From: Lysobacter sp. yr284
GTDB taxonomy: Bacteria > Pseudomonadota > Gammaproteobacteria > Xanthomonadales > Xanthomonadaceae
Direction: 5' to 3'
NCBI RefSeq assembly: GCF_900107375.1
Contig: NZ_FNPT01000022.1
Coordinates: forward strand, 1-64,000
DNA: 64,000 bases
Shown here: positions 16,155 to 24,769 of the stretch, piece after piece
Numbering within the stretch: the first letter of the stretch is position 1
Layout: each line of letters starts with the position of its first letter
The notes under the pieces: generated by a model
What the model saw: only the letters and a program-made list of their open reading frames with translations
Databases searched by the model: none
What the model was told of the DNA's origin: nothing
Program-made: the position numbers and the translations under genes

Positions 16155-18368
16155 TCATTCCATCAGCAGGTAGTCGCCCGCTTCGGTCACCAGCTCGTCG
16201 CTGGTCTCCGACCGCAGCAGGCCGTTCTTGAAGTCGAAGGTGTGCGCGGCCTTCTGCCAGCTCGCCAGACCGTCGCGCGTCGCGCCGATCTCGGCCCGCA
16301 CGCGGTAGACGCCCTTGAGCGTGGCGGCGTAGCTGGTGCCGGCGATCGGCGCCGGGCTGTCGAGGACCGTGCCGGCAATGGCGTCCAGCAAGCGCAGCAC
16401 GTAGGCGGTGCCGGCCTCCGGGCCGACCGATCCCTGGCTATGGTCGACCAGTTGGTCGCTCTGCAGGCGCCGGTCGCGATGCGCCCAGCCCACCACCAGG
16501 TCGCCGTCGACGGCGTCCGGATAGCGGGCGCCCGCCAGTTTCAGATCGCCGGGCGGGTACGGCCGCGCCTGGCGCTGCGTCAGCCTAACGCTGTCCACCG
16601 GCGCCAGCGCCGGGTCCAACTGCGCGCTCGACGTTCGCGTCAGCAGCTTAGCCTCAACGGTCTCGCCGACGCTGTAATCCGTGGAGTCGGCCGCGGCGAA
16701 GTCGTCGTAGAACCAGACCCGGACGCCCTCGGCGTGGGGCACCGGGACGGTGTCCGCGCAGCCGCGCGCCAGCGTCGCGGTCTGGGCCTGCGGGTCGATC
16801 GCCACGACGCGGACCAGCTCGTCCTCGATCCAGGCCGCGGTGCCGACCGCCACCTGATCCAGCGCGCGCCCGGCCGCCAGTAGGACGGCCGTTGTCGTCG
16901 CCGACAGCGCGCCTGCCAGGATCGCGGTCGGGCACCAATCGCCGGTGCCCGCCTCGGCGTAGGCAGCGCCGCCCACTCGCGTGGTCAGGATGTAGTTCAG
17001 TGCCAGCCCGCCCGGCTGTTCGCCCACGGCCAGCGCCACGCCCGCGTCCGCCGGCAGCGCCGCCAGCGCGGCCGGGTCGAGCGTGGTGGCCAGATCCCGG
17101 TAACCGGCCTCGAACAATCGACGCGTCGGCGCCGGCTGCGGGGTTCGGTCCGGCGGCGTCCACACGGGCGGCTGCGGTTGCAGATAGCTCGTCGCCGGCA
17201 GGCCGAACACGTCCTGCACCGCCGAGACCAGGATGGCGCCCTCGGCTAGCCGGCCGTCATCGAACGTGCCGGCGCGCAGCACCAGGGTGCCGATCTCGCG
17301 GAACGGATCGCGGATACAGAACACGCTACCAGGCGCGAGAACGCCGCCGCGGCGGTCGAGCCGGACCTTGAATCGCTTCAAGGCCGAGCAGGCGATCGAC
17401 AGATCGCGAGTGCCGACCCGCGCCGCCAGCTCGGCGGTCGGCAGTCCTCTGTACTCGGTGGTGGTCGAGGCCACGCCACCGGTCGCTTGGATGCCGGCCA
17501 GATCCTGCACCCGGATCTGCCGTTCTTCATCCTTGATCGGGTCGTACCAGGTCACGATGACCTGATTGACCGCGCCGTCCTGCGCGCCGCCTTCGTCTTC
17601 CTCGATCGCCAGCAAGCCGGACTCGTAGTCGAACACCGGCAGGTCTTCGACGCGGTAGTCGTCGCGCAGCAGGCGCAGCGTCGAGCGGCCGGTGCTGCGG
17701 TCGGTGTACTGCGCGGCACCGATATGGTCGATGACGACCTGCATGAAATCGCTGATCGAGGTCTGCCGCGCCCAGCGCAGGCACAGGCCAAAGCCTTCGG
17801 CATGCAGCGTATCGGCGGCCCGGCGATAGCTGGCCTCGTCCAGCAGGCCACGGTCCAGACCGCGCCCCCAATCCCGGTTCGTCAGACACTCGACCAGGAT
17901 GTGCGCCGGGTTCATCGCCCGGATGGCGCCGTCGGCGAGCCAGATCACCGCCTTCTCGGGATACCAGGGCGCGCCGTCCCACCCGGCCAGCGCGCGGCGC
18001 GCGCGCTCCTTCCACGGCTTGGGGTACGGGTTGTTCGCCGCGATCTGGCCGTCGAAGTATTGCGTGGTGCTGCCGCGGAAGGCAGGCGTGGGCGTGCCGT
18101 GCAGCGCGGCCAATGCCGGCAGCACCGCTTGGTCGGCGTCGCCCATCAGCACGTCGAGTGTGCCCTTGATGCCGCCCTCGCCCTTGTCGCCGCCGAACAG
18201 GTCGGGCTTGTTGATCAGGATGCGTCCGCTCTTGGTGATCGAGCCCTTCCAGGCTTCACGATCACCGACCCGGATCTCGACAATCTCGTCCAGCGGCCCT
18301 CGTGCGAGGCCCATGTGCAATCCGAACAGGTAGCGATGGCCGACCGTTTGCTTCTTGCGACTACCCAC
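16155..18368 (-). CDS. Large tail-tip protein (central hub, gpJ-like role)
   Basis: This 737-residue protein occupies the position of the tail-tip hub. It includes WYPEKAVIWLADGAIRAMNPAHILVEC and SISDFMQVVIDHIGAAQYTD near residues 140-230, phrases typical of the phage tail-tip family that includes lambda gpJ analogues, then long beta-rich and fibronectin-like segments. I start it at the GTG at 18368 (VGSRKKQTVGHRYLFG). The frame is open further upstream, but that part overlaps the previous gene and reads as a shadow. The start overlaps the upstream stop by 8 nt. It probably fixes receptor specificity. Confidence 0.78.
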   Translation of the reverse strand: MGSRKKQTVGHRYLFGLHMGLARGPLDEIVEIRVGDREAWKGSITKSGRILINKPDLFGGDKGEGGIKGTLDVLMGDADQAVLPALAALHGTPTPAFRGSTTQYFDGQIAANNPYPKPWKERARRALAGWDGAPWYPEKAVIWLADGAIRAMNPAHILVECLTNRDWGRGLDRGLLDEASYRRAADTLHAEGFGLCLRWARQTSISDFMQVVIDHIGAAQYTDRSTGRSTLRLLRDDYRVEDLPVFDYESGLLAIEEDEGGAQDGAVNQVIVTWYDPIKDEERQIRVQDLAGIQATGGVASTTTEYRGLPTAELAARVGTRDLSIACSALKRFKVRLDRRGGVLAPGSVFCIRDPFREIGTLVLRAGTFDDGRLAEGAILVSAVQDVFGLPATSYLQPQPPVWTPPDRTPQPAPTRRLFEAGYRDLATTLDPAALAALPADAGVALAVGEQPGGLALNYILTTRVGGAAYAEAGTGDWCPTAILAGALSATTTAVLLAAGRALDQVAVGTAAWIEDELVRVVAIDPQAQTATLARGCADTVPVPHAEGVRVWFYDDFAAADSTDYSVGETVEAKLLTRTSSAQLDPALAPVDSVRLTQRQARPYPPGDLKLAGARYPDAVDGDLVVGWAHRDRRLQSDQLVDHSQGSVGPEAGTAYVLRLLDAIAGTVLDSPAPIAGTSYAATLKGVYRVRAEIGATRDGLASWQKAAHTFDFKNGLLRSETSDELVTEAGDYLLME

Positions 18369-18576
18369 GTGCGGCCTCCGCGCGCGCGAACGCGGCCAGG
18401 TGCAGGCCCAGCGCATCGCCGGTCGCCTCCAGCGTCTCAGCCTGGATACCGTCGCGCACGAATGCGCTCCAGTCCAAGCCGTAGTAGGCGAACCATTCGC
18501 GCCCGCCTTGGGCGCAGAACCCCGGCCGCGCACCAAAGCCCGGCGCGCGACGAAGATGGTCCAGGGTCACGATCAC
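18361..18576 (-). CDS. Small tail assembly protein, 71 aa
   Basis: The start is a GTG at 18576 that overlaps the upstream stop (GTGA), and the stop overlaps the next gene's start by 8 nt. Both overlaps support a real gene. The product (IVTLDHLRRAPGFGARPGFC to HLAAFARAEAARG) is small and mostly helical, with no motif I recognise. By position it may help tail-tip assembly, as lambda I and K region proteins do. Confidence 0.65.
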   Translation of the reverse strand: MIVTLDHLRRAPGFGARPGFCAQGGREWFAYYGLDWSAFVRDGIQAETLEATGDALGLHLAAFARAEAARG

Positions 18577-18809
18577 TTCTTGCCACCCTTTTGCTTGATT
18601 GCCTGCGTGCGGTACTGGCCGACGCCTAGCACCATCCAATCCGAGATCCACACATCGCCGAAGATCACCGCCTGCGGCGTACCTTCGGTGGCCTGCGGGA
18701 ACTGGAAGTCCCCGAAGGCCGCGGGCTTGGGCTGCGGCGGTTTCGGCCGTGCGGCCGCCGAGACGAAATAGCTGACCAGCCAGATCGCGAGCTGGACCCA
18801 AACATTCAT
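18573..18809 (-). CDS. Small tail protein with N-terminal membrane-like helix
   Basis: The 78-residue product starts MNVWVQLAIWLVSYFVSAAARPKPPQPKP: a hydrophobic helix followed by a Pro/Lys hinge and a beta-rich end (VIFGDVWISDWMVLGVGQY). Small proteins with this pattern are seen upstream of tail-tip hubs in siphophages. It lies 14 nt after the BR0599-type gene. Function is unknown; a role in tail-tip assembly or DNA entry is inference. Confidence 0.65.
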   Translation of the reverse strand: MNVWVQLAIWLVSYFVSAAARPKPPQPKPAAFGDFQFPQATEGTPQAVIFGDVWISDWMVLGVGQYRTQAIKQKGGKK

Positions 18810-18823
18810 GAGGAATCCGAAAG

Positions 18824-19639
18824 TCAGAAGACGGGCGTGCCGTCAAAAGGGGATTTGCCGGGCAGCCCCGGCACGCCGCCGTAGTTCGGCGCGTTGGCGA
18901 ACTTGCTATGGCAGATTGCAATCGTTCGGGCGCAGCCCGGATAGGCGACGACGGCCTGGCCGACACGCAGACCATCGCCGGCGCCGAGCAAGATCAACCG
19001 CTCGCCTTCATGGAATCGGATGCCGCGCCGCTCTATCCCAGCCTCGCCCAGATCCCAGGCCAGAAATCCACCGGCCAACCAGCCATCAGGGTGCAGGCCG
19101 AAAGCGCCCGCGGTGACGACGTTGCCGGCGACCGTCGCCAGCAGCGCCGGCAGCCGATGCGCCTCGGGGTTCACCCGGCAGTTGCGGTCGTAGAGCGTGT
19201 GCGGGCAGCCGCGCGTCCAGGCCAACCGCAATCCGGGCTGACCGAGCGCGGCGTCGAGTGACTGGCAGCGCACCTCGCTCGTTTCCAGCCTGGGCCGGTT
19301 GACGCCAGCAATGCGGCCGACCCACGACACGCGGGCCTCGGTATCGCCTTCGTGGATGTCGCGGACGACCACCGCGACCTCGGTCGACGGCGGCAAGCCG
19401 CGATAGAGCCGGGCGACATCAAAGTCGCCCGGCGCGGTGATCGTCAGCACATCGCTGGCGACGTGGCCGGACTGGCGGATGCCGTCGTCGCTGATCGCGA
19501 CGGCGCGGAAGGTCTGGGTATCGAGTTGGAAATCGCGGTCGCCGCCCGTGTACCGCCAGCGCTGGCCGCCGCGGACGAACTCGTACAGCCGCCGTGGATT
19601 GCCCGCGGCGGTCGAGCGCTCGTATTGGTCGAAACTCAT
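18824..19639 (-). CDS. Phage BR0599-family tail-tip protein
   Basis: The 271-residue protein starts MSFDQYERSTAAGNPRRLYEF and ends with ICHSKFANAPNYGGVPGLPG. It has a Cys-containing middle (WTRGCPHTLYDRNCRVNPEAH) and a Gly/Cys-rich end (VAYPGCARTIAICHS), all typical of the phage BR0599 family that replaces lambda L/K-region proteins in many tails. The conserved cysteines may bind a metal or an iron-sulfur cluster, as lambda gpL does. Its start overlaps the previous stop by 4 nt (ATGA). Confidence 0.78.
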   Translation of the reverse strand: MSFDQYERSTAAGNPRRLYEFVRGGQRWRYTGGDRDFQLDTQTFRAVAISDDGIRQSGHVASDVLTITAPGDFDVARLYRGLPPSTEVAVVVRDIHEGDTEARVSWVGRIAGVNRPRLETSEVRCQSLDAALGQPGLRLAWTRGCPHTLYDRNCRVNPEAHRLPALLATVAGNVVTAGAFGLHPDGWLAGGFLAWDLGEAGIERRGIRFHEGERLILLGAGDGLRVGQAVVAYPGCARTIAICHSKFANAPNYGGVPGLPGKSPFDGTPVF

Positions 19640-21339
19640 GCCGGGGCGGGTCCATCGTCTTGGTCGGGATCGCGTACCGCGCGCAACACGGTGGCCGCGT
19701 CGGCGGCGCCGTCGCTGTCGGTGTGGTGCTCGATTTCGGTTTCGTCGCTGTCCGCGCGCGAGAGCGCCATGAAGCTGATCCGCCTCACATCGCGCGGCCG
19801 GACTTCCGCGCCCAGCGCCGCGTTGAACGTGATCCGGTCCACGGCTTCGTCCAGGCTGACCGCGGCGGTGATGCGTCGATGGAAGGCGCGACCGTCGCGC
19901 AGCTCAATGCGCAGATCGCGGCGCCCCGACCGCAGACCGCCGAACCGGGCCAGGCCGACGTTGGCCACGTCCGCCGCCGTCGCGGTGCCGGCGACGGTGG
20001 CCAGCAAGGCCAGGTCGTCGGCGTGGGTCGGCCGCCACACGGCGCGCTGGCGGCCCCGCAGGGCGTAGAGCCAGGACCGGACGCGCGCGCGCTCGGCCCG
20101 TCCATGCATGCGCCAGCGGTGCGATTGGGTCACGGCCGCCCAGTCCGCCGGGTCCAGCACGAACGGGGCGCCGAACTCGTTGTCCAGGGACAGCAAGGCG
20201 CGCTGCCATCCGGCCGACAGCGATTCGGACTCGTCCGGGCGATCGGCCAGGACGGGATGCCCGCGGTAGACGGGCGCATCGATCAGCGTCGGCCAGTCGC
20301 AGGGTTCGACCACGTCGAAGCGCACTGTGATCGACGCCGCCTGATCGGTCAGGCGTGTGACCTTGGGCGCCTCGGCGAGGCGGGCGGTCCGGACGGGGTA
20401 CAAGCGGGCGCCGCGCGGCCACGCGCGCGTCGTCGGATGCCGCAGGACGATGCGGTCGGCGCCGATGCTCTCGATCTCGGCGACCTCGGTGTCGAACGCG
20501 GCCGATCCGCGCAGCAACACCAGGCCGCCCGGTCGGAAATCGCGATGGGCTGGATCGCAGGCCAGGACGCGGACCCCGAGCGCATGCTCTGCGCCCAGCC
20601 ATTGCCCGTCCGGCCAGACCGGCAGCGCCCAGGTCCGTCCGCCCCAGCCGAACACGGCCAGATCCAACAGCACCCGCTCGCGGCCGTCCACGATCAGCGT
20701 CGCTTCGAACGACCGCCGCGGCGTCGAGCGCAGGCCGCGGCGTTGTTCGACCTGCAGCAGGCTGGTCAAGATGTCGGTGCGCCAGGCCAGCCGTTCCAGC
20801 ACGCCGCGCGACCAGTCCGGCACGAACGCGAAGGCGACGATGCGCTGACCGGTGATGACGACCGCCAGTTCGGGGAACCCGTCGAACCGGAATGCCAGGG
20901 TGGCGCCGATCACCGGCGGGCCATCGGTGCCGACCGCGACCTGCCACGTTCGTTCCGACAGCGGGGCGAACGGCAGCGGCGGCGAACCCGGCGCGGTCAG
21001 CACTATGCCCTCGCCGCCCGACAGCGTCGCGTCGGTTAACGTCAGTGCTCGGCTGCGGAACGCATTCCACACGCGCGTCGCTCGGCGCTGCACGCTGCTG
21101 ACGTTGCCGAGGTTCAGCAGCCACGGCTCCACGTGGATGCGGTCGAAAAAGTCATCGCCGAACAGCGGTTGCAGCGCACCGCGGCGTTGATCGCCGATGT
21201 ACTGGGGCACCTCCACCATGCGCCGGCCATGGGCGGGCTCTGCCCCCAGCGCGCCAGAGGCGCGGCCGTCCCAGAACGGGGGAGATCGGAAGTAATCGCC
21301 CTGACCGCTGAAGGTCAGCGGCCACAGGCCATGCCACAT
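19636..21339 (-). CDS. Large tail protein, unknown role
   Basis: This 567-residue protein is beta-rich throughout, with repeated short strands (WPRGARLYPVRTARL, ASITVRFDVVEPCDWP) and an acidic C-terminal end rich in Asp/Ser/Ala. I chose the ATG at 21339 because it lies just after the upstream stop and the upstream extension has no protein character. It is one of four consecutive large distal-tail genes; by order it could be a distal tail or hub component. I recognise no enzymatic motif. Confidence 0.7.
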   Translation of the reverse strand: MWHGLWPLTFSGQGDYFRSPPFWDGRASGALGAEPAHGRRMVEVPQYIGDQRRGALQPLFGDDFFDRIHVEPWLLNLGNVSSVQRRATRVWNAFRSRALTLTDATLSGGEGIVLTAPGSPPLPFAPLSERTWQVAVGTDGPPVIGATLAFRFDGFPELAVVITGQRIVAFAFVPDWSRGVLERLAWRTDILTSLLQVEQRRGLRSTPRRSFEATLIVDGRERVLLDLAVFGWGGRTWALPVWPDGQWLGAEHALGVRVLACDPAHRDFRPGGLVLLRGSAAFDTEVAEIESIGADRIVLRHPTTRAWPRGARLYPVRTARLAEAPKVTRLTDQAASITVRFDVVEPCDWPTLIDAPVYRGHPVLADRPDESESLSAGWQRALLSLDNEFGAPFVLDPADWAAVTQSHRWRMHGRAERARVRSWLYALRGRQRAVWRPTHADDLALLATVAGTATAADVANVGLARFGGLRSGRRDLRIELRDGRAFHRRITAAVSLDEAVDRITFNAALGAEVRPRDVRRISFMALSRADSDETEIEHHTDSDGAADAATVLRAVRDPDQDDGPAPA

Positions 21340-21353
21340 ACGATGTCCGCTAG

Positions 21354-22289
21354 TTACTCGGTGATGCGATAGGCATAGCCGTAGACCCCGCTGTTCGGGG
21401 TGCCGACCGGACCGTTCTTGCGGTGGACCGGAAACATCTTCCAGCGGTCGCTGCCCAGCACCAGCTCCTCGCCGGGGGCGTAGCTGTCCAGACGAATGAA
21501 GCGCAGATCGGGCGGATGGCCGACATCGGTGCTCAGGTCGCCCCCGCGCGGAACCGCGCACCACAGCGGCTGGCCGGGCGCTCGGCCGGTCAAGGTACTG
21601 TGCCCGAACTCCTTCAATAGATTGATCGGGGCTGCACGGCGGCGCCAGCCGCAGTACAGCGCGCGCGGATCACTGCCCGTATCCGAGACCGCATGCCAGC
21701 GCGGTGCCATGCCGTCGTAGTCGGCGCGAACACGTGTCGCGGTGGTGAGGTAGTTGGTAAAGCTGTCATCGAACGCGATCGCGTGGCGGCCATCGTCCGG
21801 GCTGTTGACGTAGCTGTCGTCGTAGTACCACTGGCTGCCGTAGACGTACTGGCCGGTGTTCACGATCCCGCGGGTCACCAACCGGCCCGTGCCGAAGTGC
21901 TTGAACGTGCCAGCCTGCGTTTCCAGCACCACATGCAGGTACGGCTGCGGCGCGGTTCGACCGAAGAAGTGAACCGCGCTGTAGGGGCCTTGCGCGTAGT
22001 TGGCCCAGACCGGACCGCTGGCCTCCGCTTGGACATCCGCGTTGGCATGGGTGGCGTAACCGGTATGCCCAAACGCACCGACGAACGGGCCGGGCCGCGC
22101 GCTGTCGCCTGCGGCCAGCTCCGACAGGAAGGTGACGAAAAGGGAATCCGCGTGCACGCTCAACGCCTTGCCGGCCTTCACGGTCCGGTCGCGCCAACCA
22201 TCGACGCTCCAGCCGTTGCCTTGCGCAAACACGCGCAGCTTGTCCAGCAACTCGTTGGGATCGCTCGCGATCGCGGTCGTGTAAGCCAT
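21354..22289 (-). CDS. Tail structural protein, 311 aa
   Basis: The protein starts MAYTTAIASDPNELLDKLRVFAQGNGWSVDGW, the form of a phage structural protein that appears beside a larger related gene; the next gene starts in a similar way (RTGVASDYYDFLNRLETTLCAEGHAW). It is rich in Tyr, Trp and Gly, which suggests a surface beta structure. The start overlaps the preceding stop by 1 nt (TGATG). It may decorate the tail or baseplate; no catalytic motif is seen. Confidence 0.7.
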   Translation of the reverse strand: MAYTTAIASDPNELLDKLRVFAQGNGWSVDGWRDRTVKAGKALSVHADSLFVTFLSELAAGDSARPGPFVGAFGHTGYATHANADVQAEASGPVWANYAQGPYSAVHFFGRTAPQPYLHVVLETQAGTFKHFGTGRLVTRGIVNTGQYVYGSQWYYDDSYVNSPDDGRHAIAFDDSFTNYLTTATRVRADYDGMAPRWHAVSDTGSDPRALYCGWRRRAAPINLLKEFGHSTLTGRAPGQPLWCAVPRGGDLSTDVGHPPDLRFIRLDSYAPGEELVLGSDRWKMFPVHRKNGPVGTPNSGVYGYAYRITE

Positions 22290-23866
22290 CAATCCAGCTT
22301 CAAAGCGAAGTAGTTGTCGGGGGAAATGCGAAAGGCGTTCTGGAACGTCATCCAGGCCGCGCCGTCGTGGTCGATGCGCGATTCCGAAGCGGTGCTGAAG
22401 CCCGTCGTCCAGCCGCAGCCATCGAACTCGCCCAGCGTGTGCCGTGGAGAGGTATTTCCCAGGATCAGCGGCAGCACCGGCGAAGAACCATCGAGGTTGT
22501 CGCGCAGCGTGGCGCGGTCGCCCCCGGTGGACATCGCGCTGGGGTAGACCTTGCCGGGCGTTTCGGTATCGCCGGTATCGCTCGATCCAGAGGAGTACCG
22601 GTTGGCATGTACCCGCCACACGTTGTCCGGGTAGTTCACCGCCAAGCCATAGCGCCCCGGGTCGAAGAAGCAGCGGAAGCTGGCATCGGTCGCATCCGGG
22701 GTCAGCGTCTCGACGGAGCCGCAGGCGCCGATAGCGAGGGGGTACTCGTGGATCGAGGGTGGCTCGTAGGCGTTGATGAAGCCCAGGTACGCGCTCAGGT
22801 AGACCGTGCCGACGCGCGCCACGATCACTACGCGCTGGCCGTTGATCGCCAGCCAGTAGGCGAAAGGGCCGTTGCGCAACGGCAATCCGCGTACGCCACT
22901 GGCGTTGGTCTGCGTCCGCACGCCGCGCAGCGGGTTGTGCGAGCGGAAGCCGTACCAGTTGAGGTTGTAGGCGGCGCGCGCGCTGTCCTCGTACAGCTCG
23001 GCGCCGATGAAGATCGCCTTCTGCCCGTCCAGTCCCGGCGCCTGCACGATCCATTGCGCCCGGTCTTCGAGTTCGAAATCGGCGTTCAGATCGGTGTGGA
23101 AGCTGACATCGTTGACGTCGAGCGGGTCGGCGCCGGCCGTGGCGGTGATCAGGACACGCCAGAACCGCGCCGGCGCGGACGCGCCGATGATCGAATACGT
23201 CCGACGCATGCGCGCGGTGGGCCAGACCTGGCCGCCCCAGGCTTGAACCCGCGACCAGGCCGAGCCGTCGTCGGAGCGCTGCAGTTCGAAAGCTGCCGGG
23301 CCGCGCGCGCCGCTGTCGCCGATACCCAGGGTAATCGCCTTGATGACCGCCGGACCGATCATCTCGATACTGGCGTGGGCCGGCAGACTGGCGACGGGCA
23401 AGCCGCCCCATGTGTCGGTTCGGTTGTCGAACACCGCAGCGGGATTGCTCAGGTTCGTGGTGCGAGCGCTGGCGTTGCGGCAGCCGGTGCGGCGCACCCG
23501 CGTCCAGGCCGGCGACGTGTTCAGGGTGAAGCGGTCGCCCGCCACAAATGGAACCGAGCCTGCGTTGATGCGGAATCGCAGCCGCTCGGAATCGAACGGC
23601 TGGCCGACCTGCGCGATGCCCAGATCGCCCGCGACCGCACCGGCCACCTGGAACCGCTCGGCATCGAGCGCGGTGAGGGTGAAGCCCTCGGCAACGCTGG
23701 CGCTACCACCACAGTAACCGCCGGTGGCGCCGTCCGGTCCGGTCAGCGTGCCGTTGCCGGCGCCGGCATAAAGCTGACCCCAGGCGTGGCCTTCGGCACA
23801 AAGCGTGGTTTCCAGGCGATTGAGGAAATCGTAGTAGTCGGAAGCAACGCCGGTGCGGAGAGTCAT
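22289..23866 (-). CDS. Large tail structural protein, 525 aa
   Basis: The N-terminal 30 residues resemble those of the 311-residue protein encoded just downstream. The middle contains a discoidin/F5-8-type stretch (AFELQRSDDGSAWSRVQAWGG near residues 190-250, with RTYSIIGASAPARFWRVLIT), a fold often used to bind carbohydrate. This suggests that it contacts host surface sugars. The ATG at 23866 lies 5 nt after a terminator hairpin on the same strand, so full expression probably needs read-through or its own promoter. Confidence 0.7.
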   Translation of the reverse strand: MTLRTGVASDYYDFLNRLETTLCAEGHAWGQLYAGAGNGTLTGPDGATGGYCGGSASVAEGFTLTALDAERFQVAGAVAGDLGIAQVGQPFDSERLRFRINAGSVPFVAGDRFTLNTSPAWTRVRRTGCRNASARTTNLSNPAAVFDNRTDTWGGLPVASLPAHASIEMIGPAVIKAITLGIGDSGARGPAAFELQRSDDGSAWSRVQAWGGQVWPTARMRRTYSIIGASAPARFWRVLITATAGADPLDVNDVSFHTDLNADFELEDRAQWIVQAPGLDGQKAIFIGAELYEDSARAAYNLNWYGFRSHNPLRGVRTQTNASGVRGLPLRNGPFAYWLAINGQRVVIVARVGTVYLSAYLGFINAYEPPSIHEYPLAIGACGSVETLTPDATDASFRCFFDPGRYGLAVNYPDNVWRVHANRYSSGSSDTGDTETPGKVYPSAMSTGGDRATLRDNLDGSSPVLPLILGNTSPRHTLGEFDGCGWTTGFSTASESRIDHDGAAWMTFQNAFRISPDNYFALKLD

Positions 23867-23870
23867 AGGC

Positions 23871-23909
23871 AAATAAAAACGCTCCCGGCCTGAGGGGCCG
23901 GGAGCGTTT
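23871..23909 (-). terminator. Intrinsic terminator between a moron and the tail genes
   Basis: A perfect 14-bp stem (23877-23890 with 23896-23909) and a 5-nt loop are followed on the minus strand by TTTTATTT. It would stop leftward transcription from the membrane-protein gene, only a few bases before the next tail gene. A second inverted repeat (GACGGTT/AACCGTC) lies at 23910-23939. Confidence 0.85.
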
Positions 23910-24054
23910 GACGGTTGAGAACAAGGGGATCTAACCGTCGGCAAGAATTCTACCGAGGGTGGCCGCAAAACCTGAAACGAGGTTCGCGGCTCGAAAAACA
24001 AATGCGGCGTCGACATTGCGCACCACTCTTCGCGACGCGCGCCTGCCGGGATGG

Positions 24055-24696
24055 CTATTCTGCCTTCGGCAAAGCCTTCGCCGCTTTGGATCGCGATTGC
24101 CTTGCGGGCTTCTTTCGAACCGGGTGATAGACGTCGAGCTCCGCCGTCAGACGATGCGCCGTGGCAAGCTTCGCGGAGAACCAAGCAAACATTGGACCGA
24201 TGACAGGAAACACGAGCATCATCGCGATCAATATCACCTGCGCCCAGTTCGGAAGATACAACACAAAGGCGAGGCCGCTCCATAATACAAAGAAGTACGC
24301 CACAACAATTCCAAGCGCGATGTTCGCCTGAGTTTTGAACGATTTACCCAACTGCTCGGGCCGGGCAACGAACGCTCCATCTTTCGGCAGGATGTACTGG
24401 CGCGAACGTATATACCAGCGGATCAACCCGAGAGGGTTTTCCCGCTCCATCGCCATTTCGAGAACCCTGTTGTCTACCTCGACACCAAAGGCTATCGCCG
24501 CATCAAGTTGCAATGCAATGGGCTTCTCCTTCATCTTCTCCCGAAATCTTTTGGTTCTCTGCAGCGACAGTCGTAAGCGCCCACCAGAGAACTTCTGCCA
24601 AGCAATCACGCCACCGATAACGAAAACTAATGGCAGAACTGTCGGTGCAAGCCAGGGGTAGGCTGCGAGCAATTCAGATATACCTTTGAACGGCAT
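24055..24696 (-). CDS. Moron-like integral membrane protein
   Basis: The 213-residue protein has an N-terminal hydrophobic helix (TVLPLVFVIGGVIAW, about 18-34) and two further helices (about 122-142 and 147-168). The tail is strongly basic (PVRKKPARQSRSKAAKALPKAE). It is clearly more AT-rich than the flanking tail genes, has a strong ribosome-binding site (GGAGGTGACCC) and is followed by its own terminator. It sits between tape measure and tail-tip genes. These are features of a moron: a cargo gene expressed from the prophage. A role in superinfection exclusion or host envelope change is possible but unproven. Confidence 0.75.
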   Translation of the reverse strand: MPFKGISELLAAYPWLAPTVLPLVFVIGGVIAWQKFSGGRLRLSLQRTKRFREKMKEKPIALQLDAAIAFGVEVDNRVLEMAMERENPLGLIRWYIRSRQYILPKDGAFVARPEQLGKSFKTQANIALGIVVAYFFVLWSGLAFVLYLPNWAQVILIAMMLVFPVIGPMFAWFSAKLATAHRLTAELDVYHPVRKKPARQSRSKAAKALPKAE

Positions 24697-24769
24697 GGGT
24701 CACCTCCGGTGTGGGCTTTCTTCCACTATGACGCAGATCACCGGACATCCAAGGCACGTTTGTGATCCG

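Noticed and set aside
16002-16883. Plus-strand frame of 293 codons opposite the tail-tip gene
   Set aside because: Low-complexity Arg/Gly composition and no start signal; it mirrors a well-supported structural gene.
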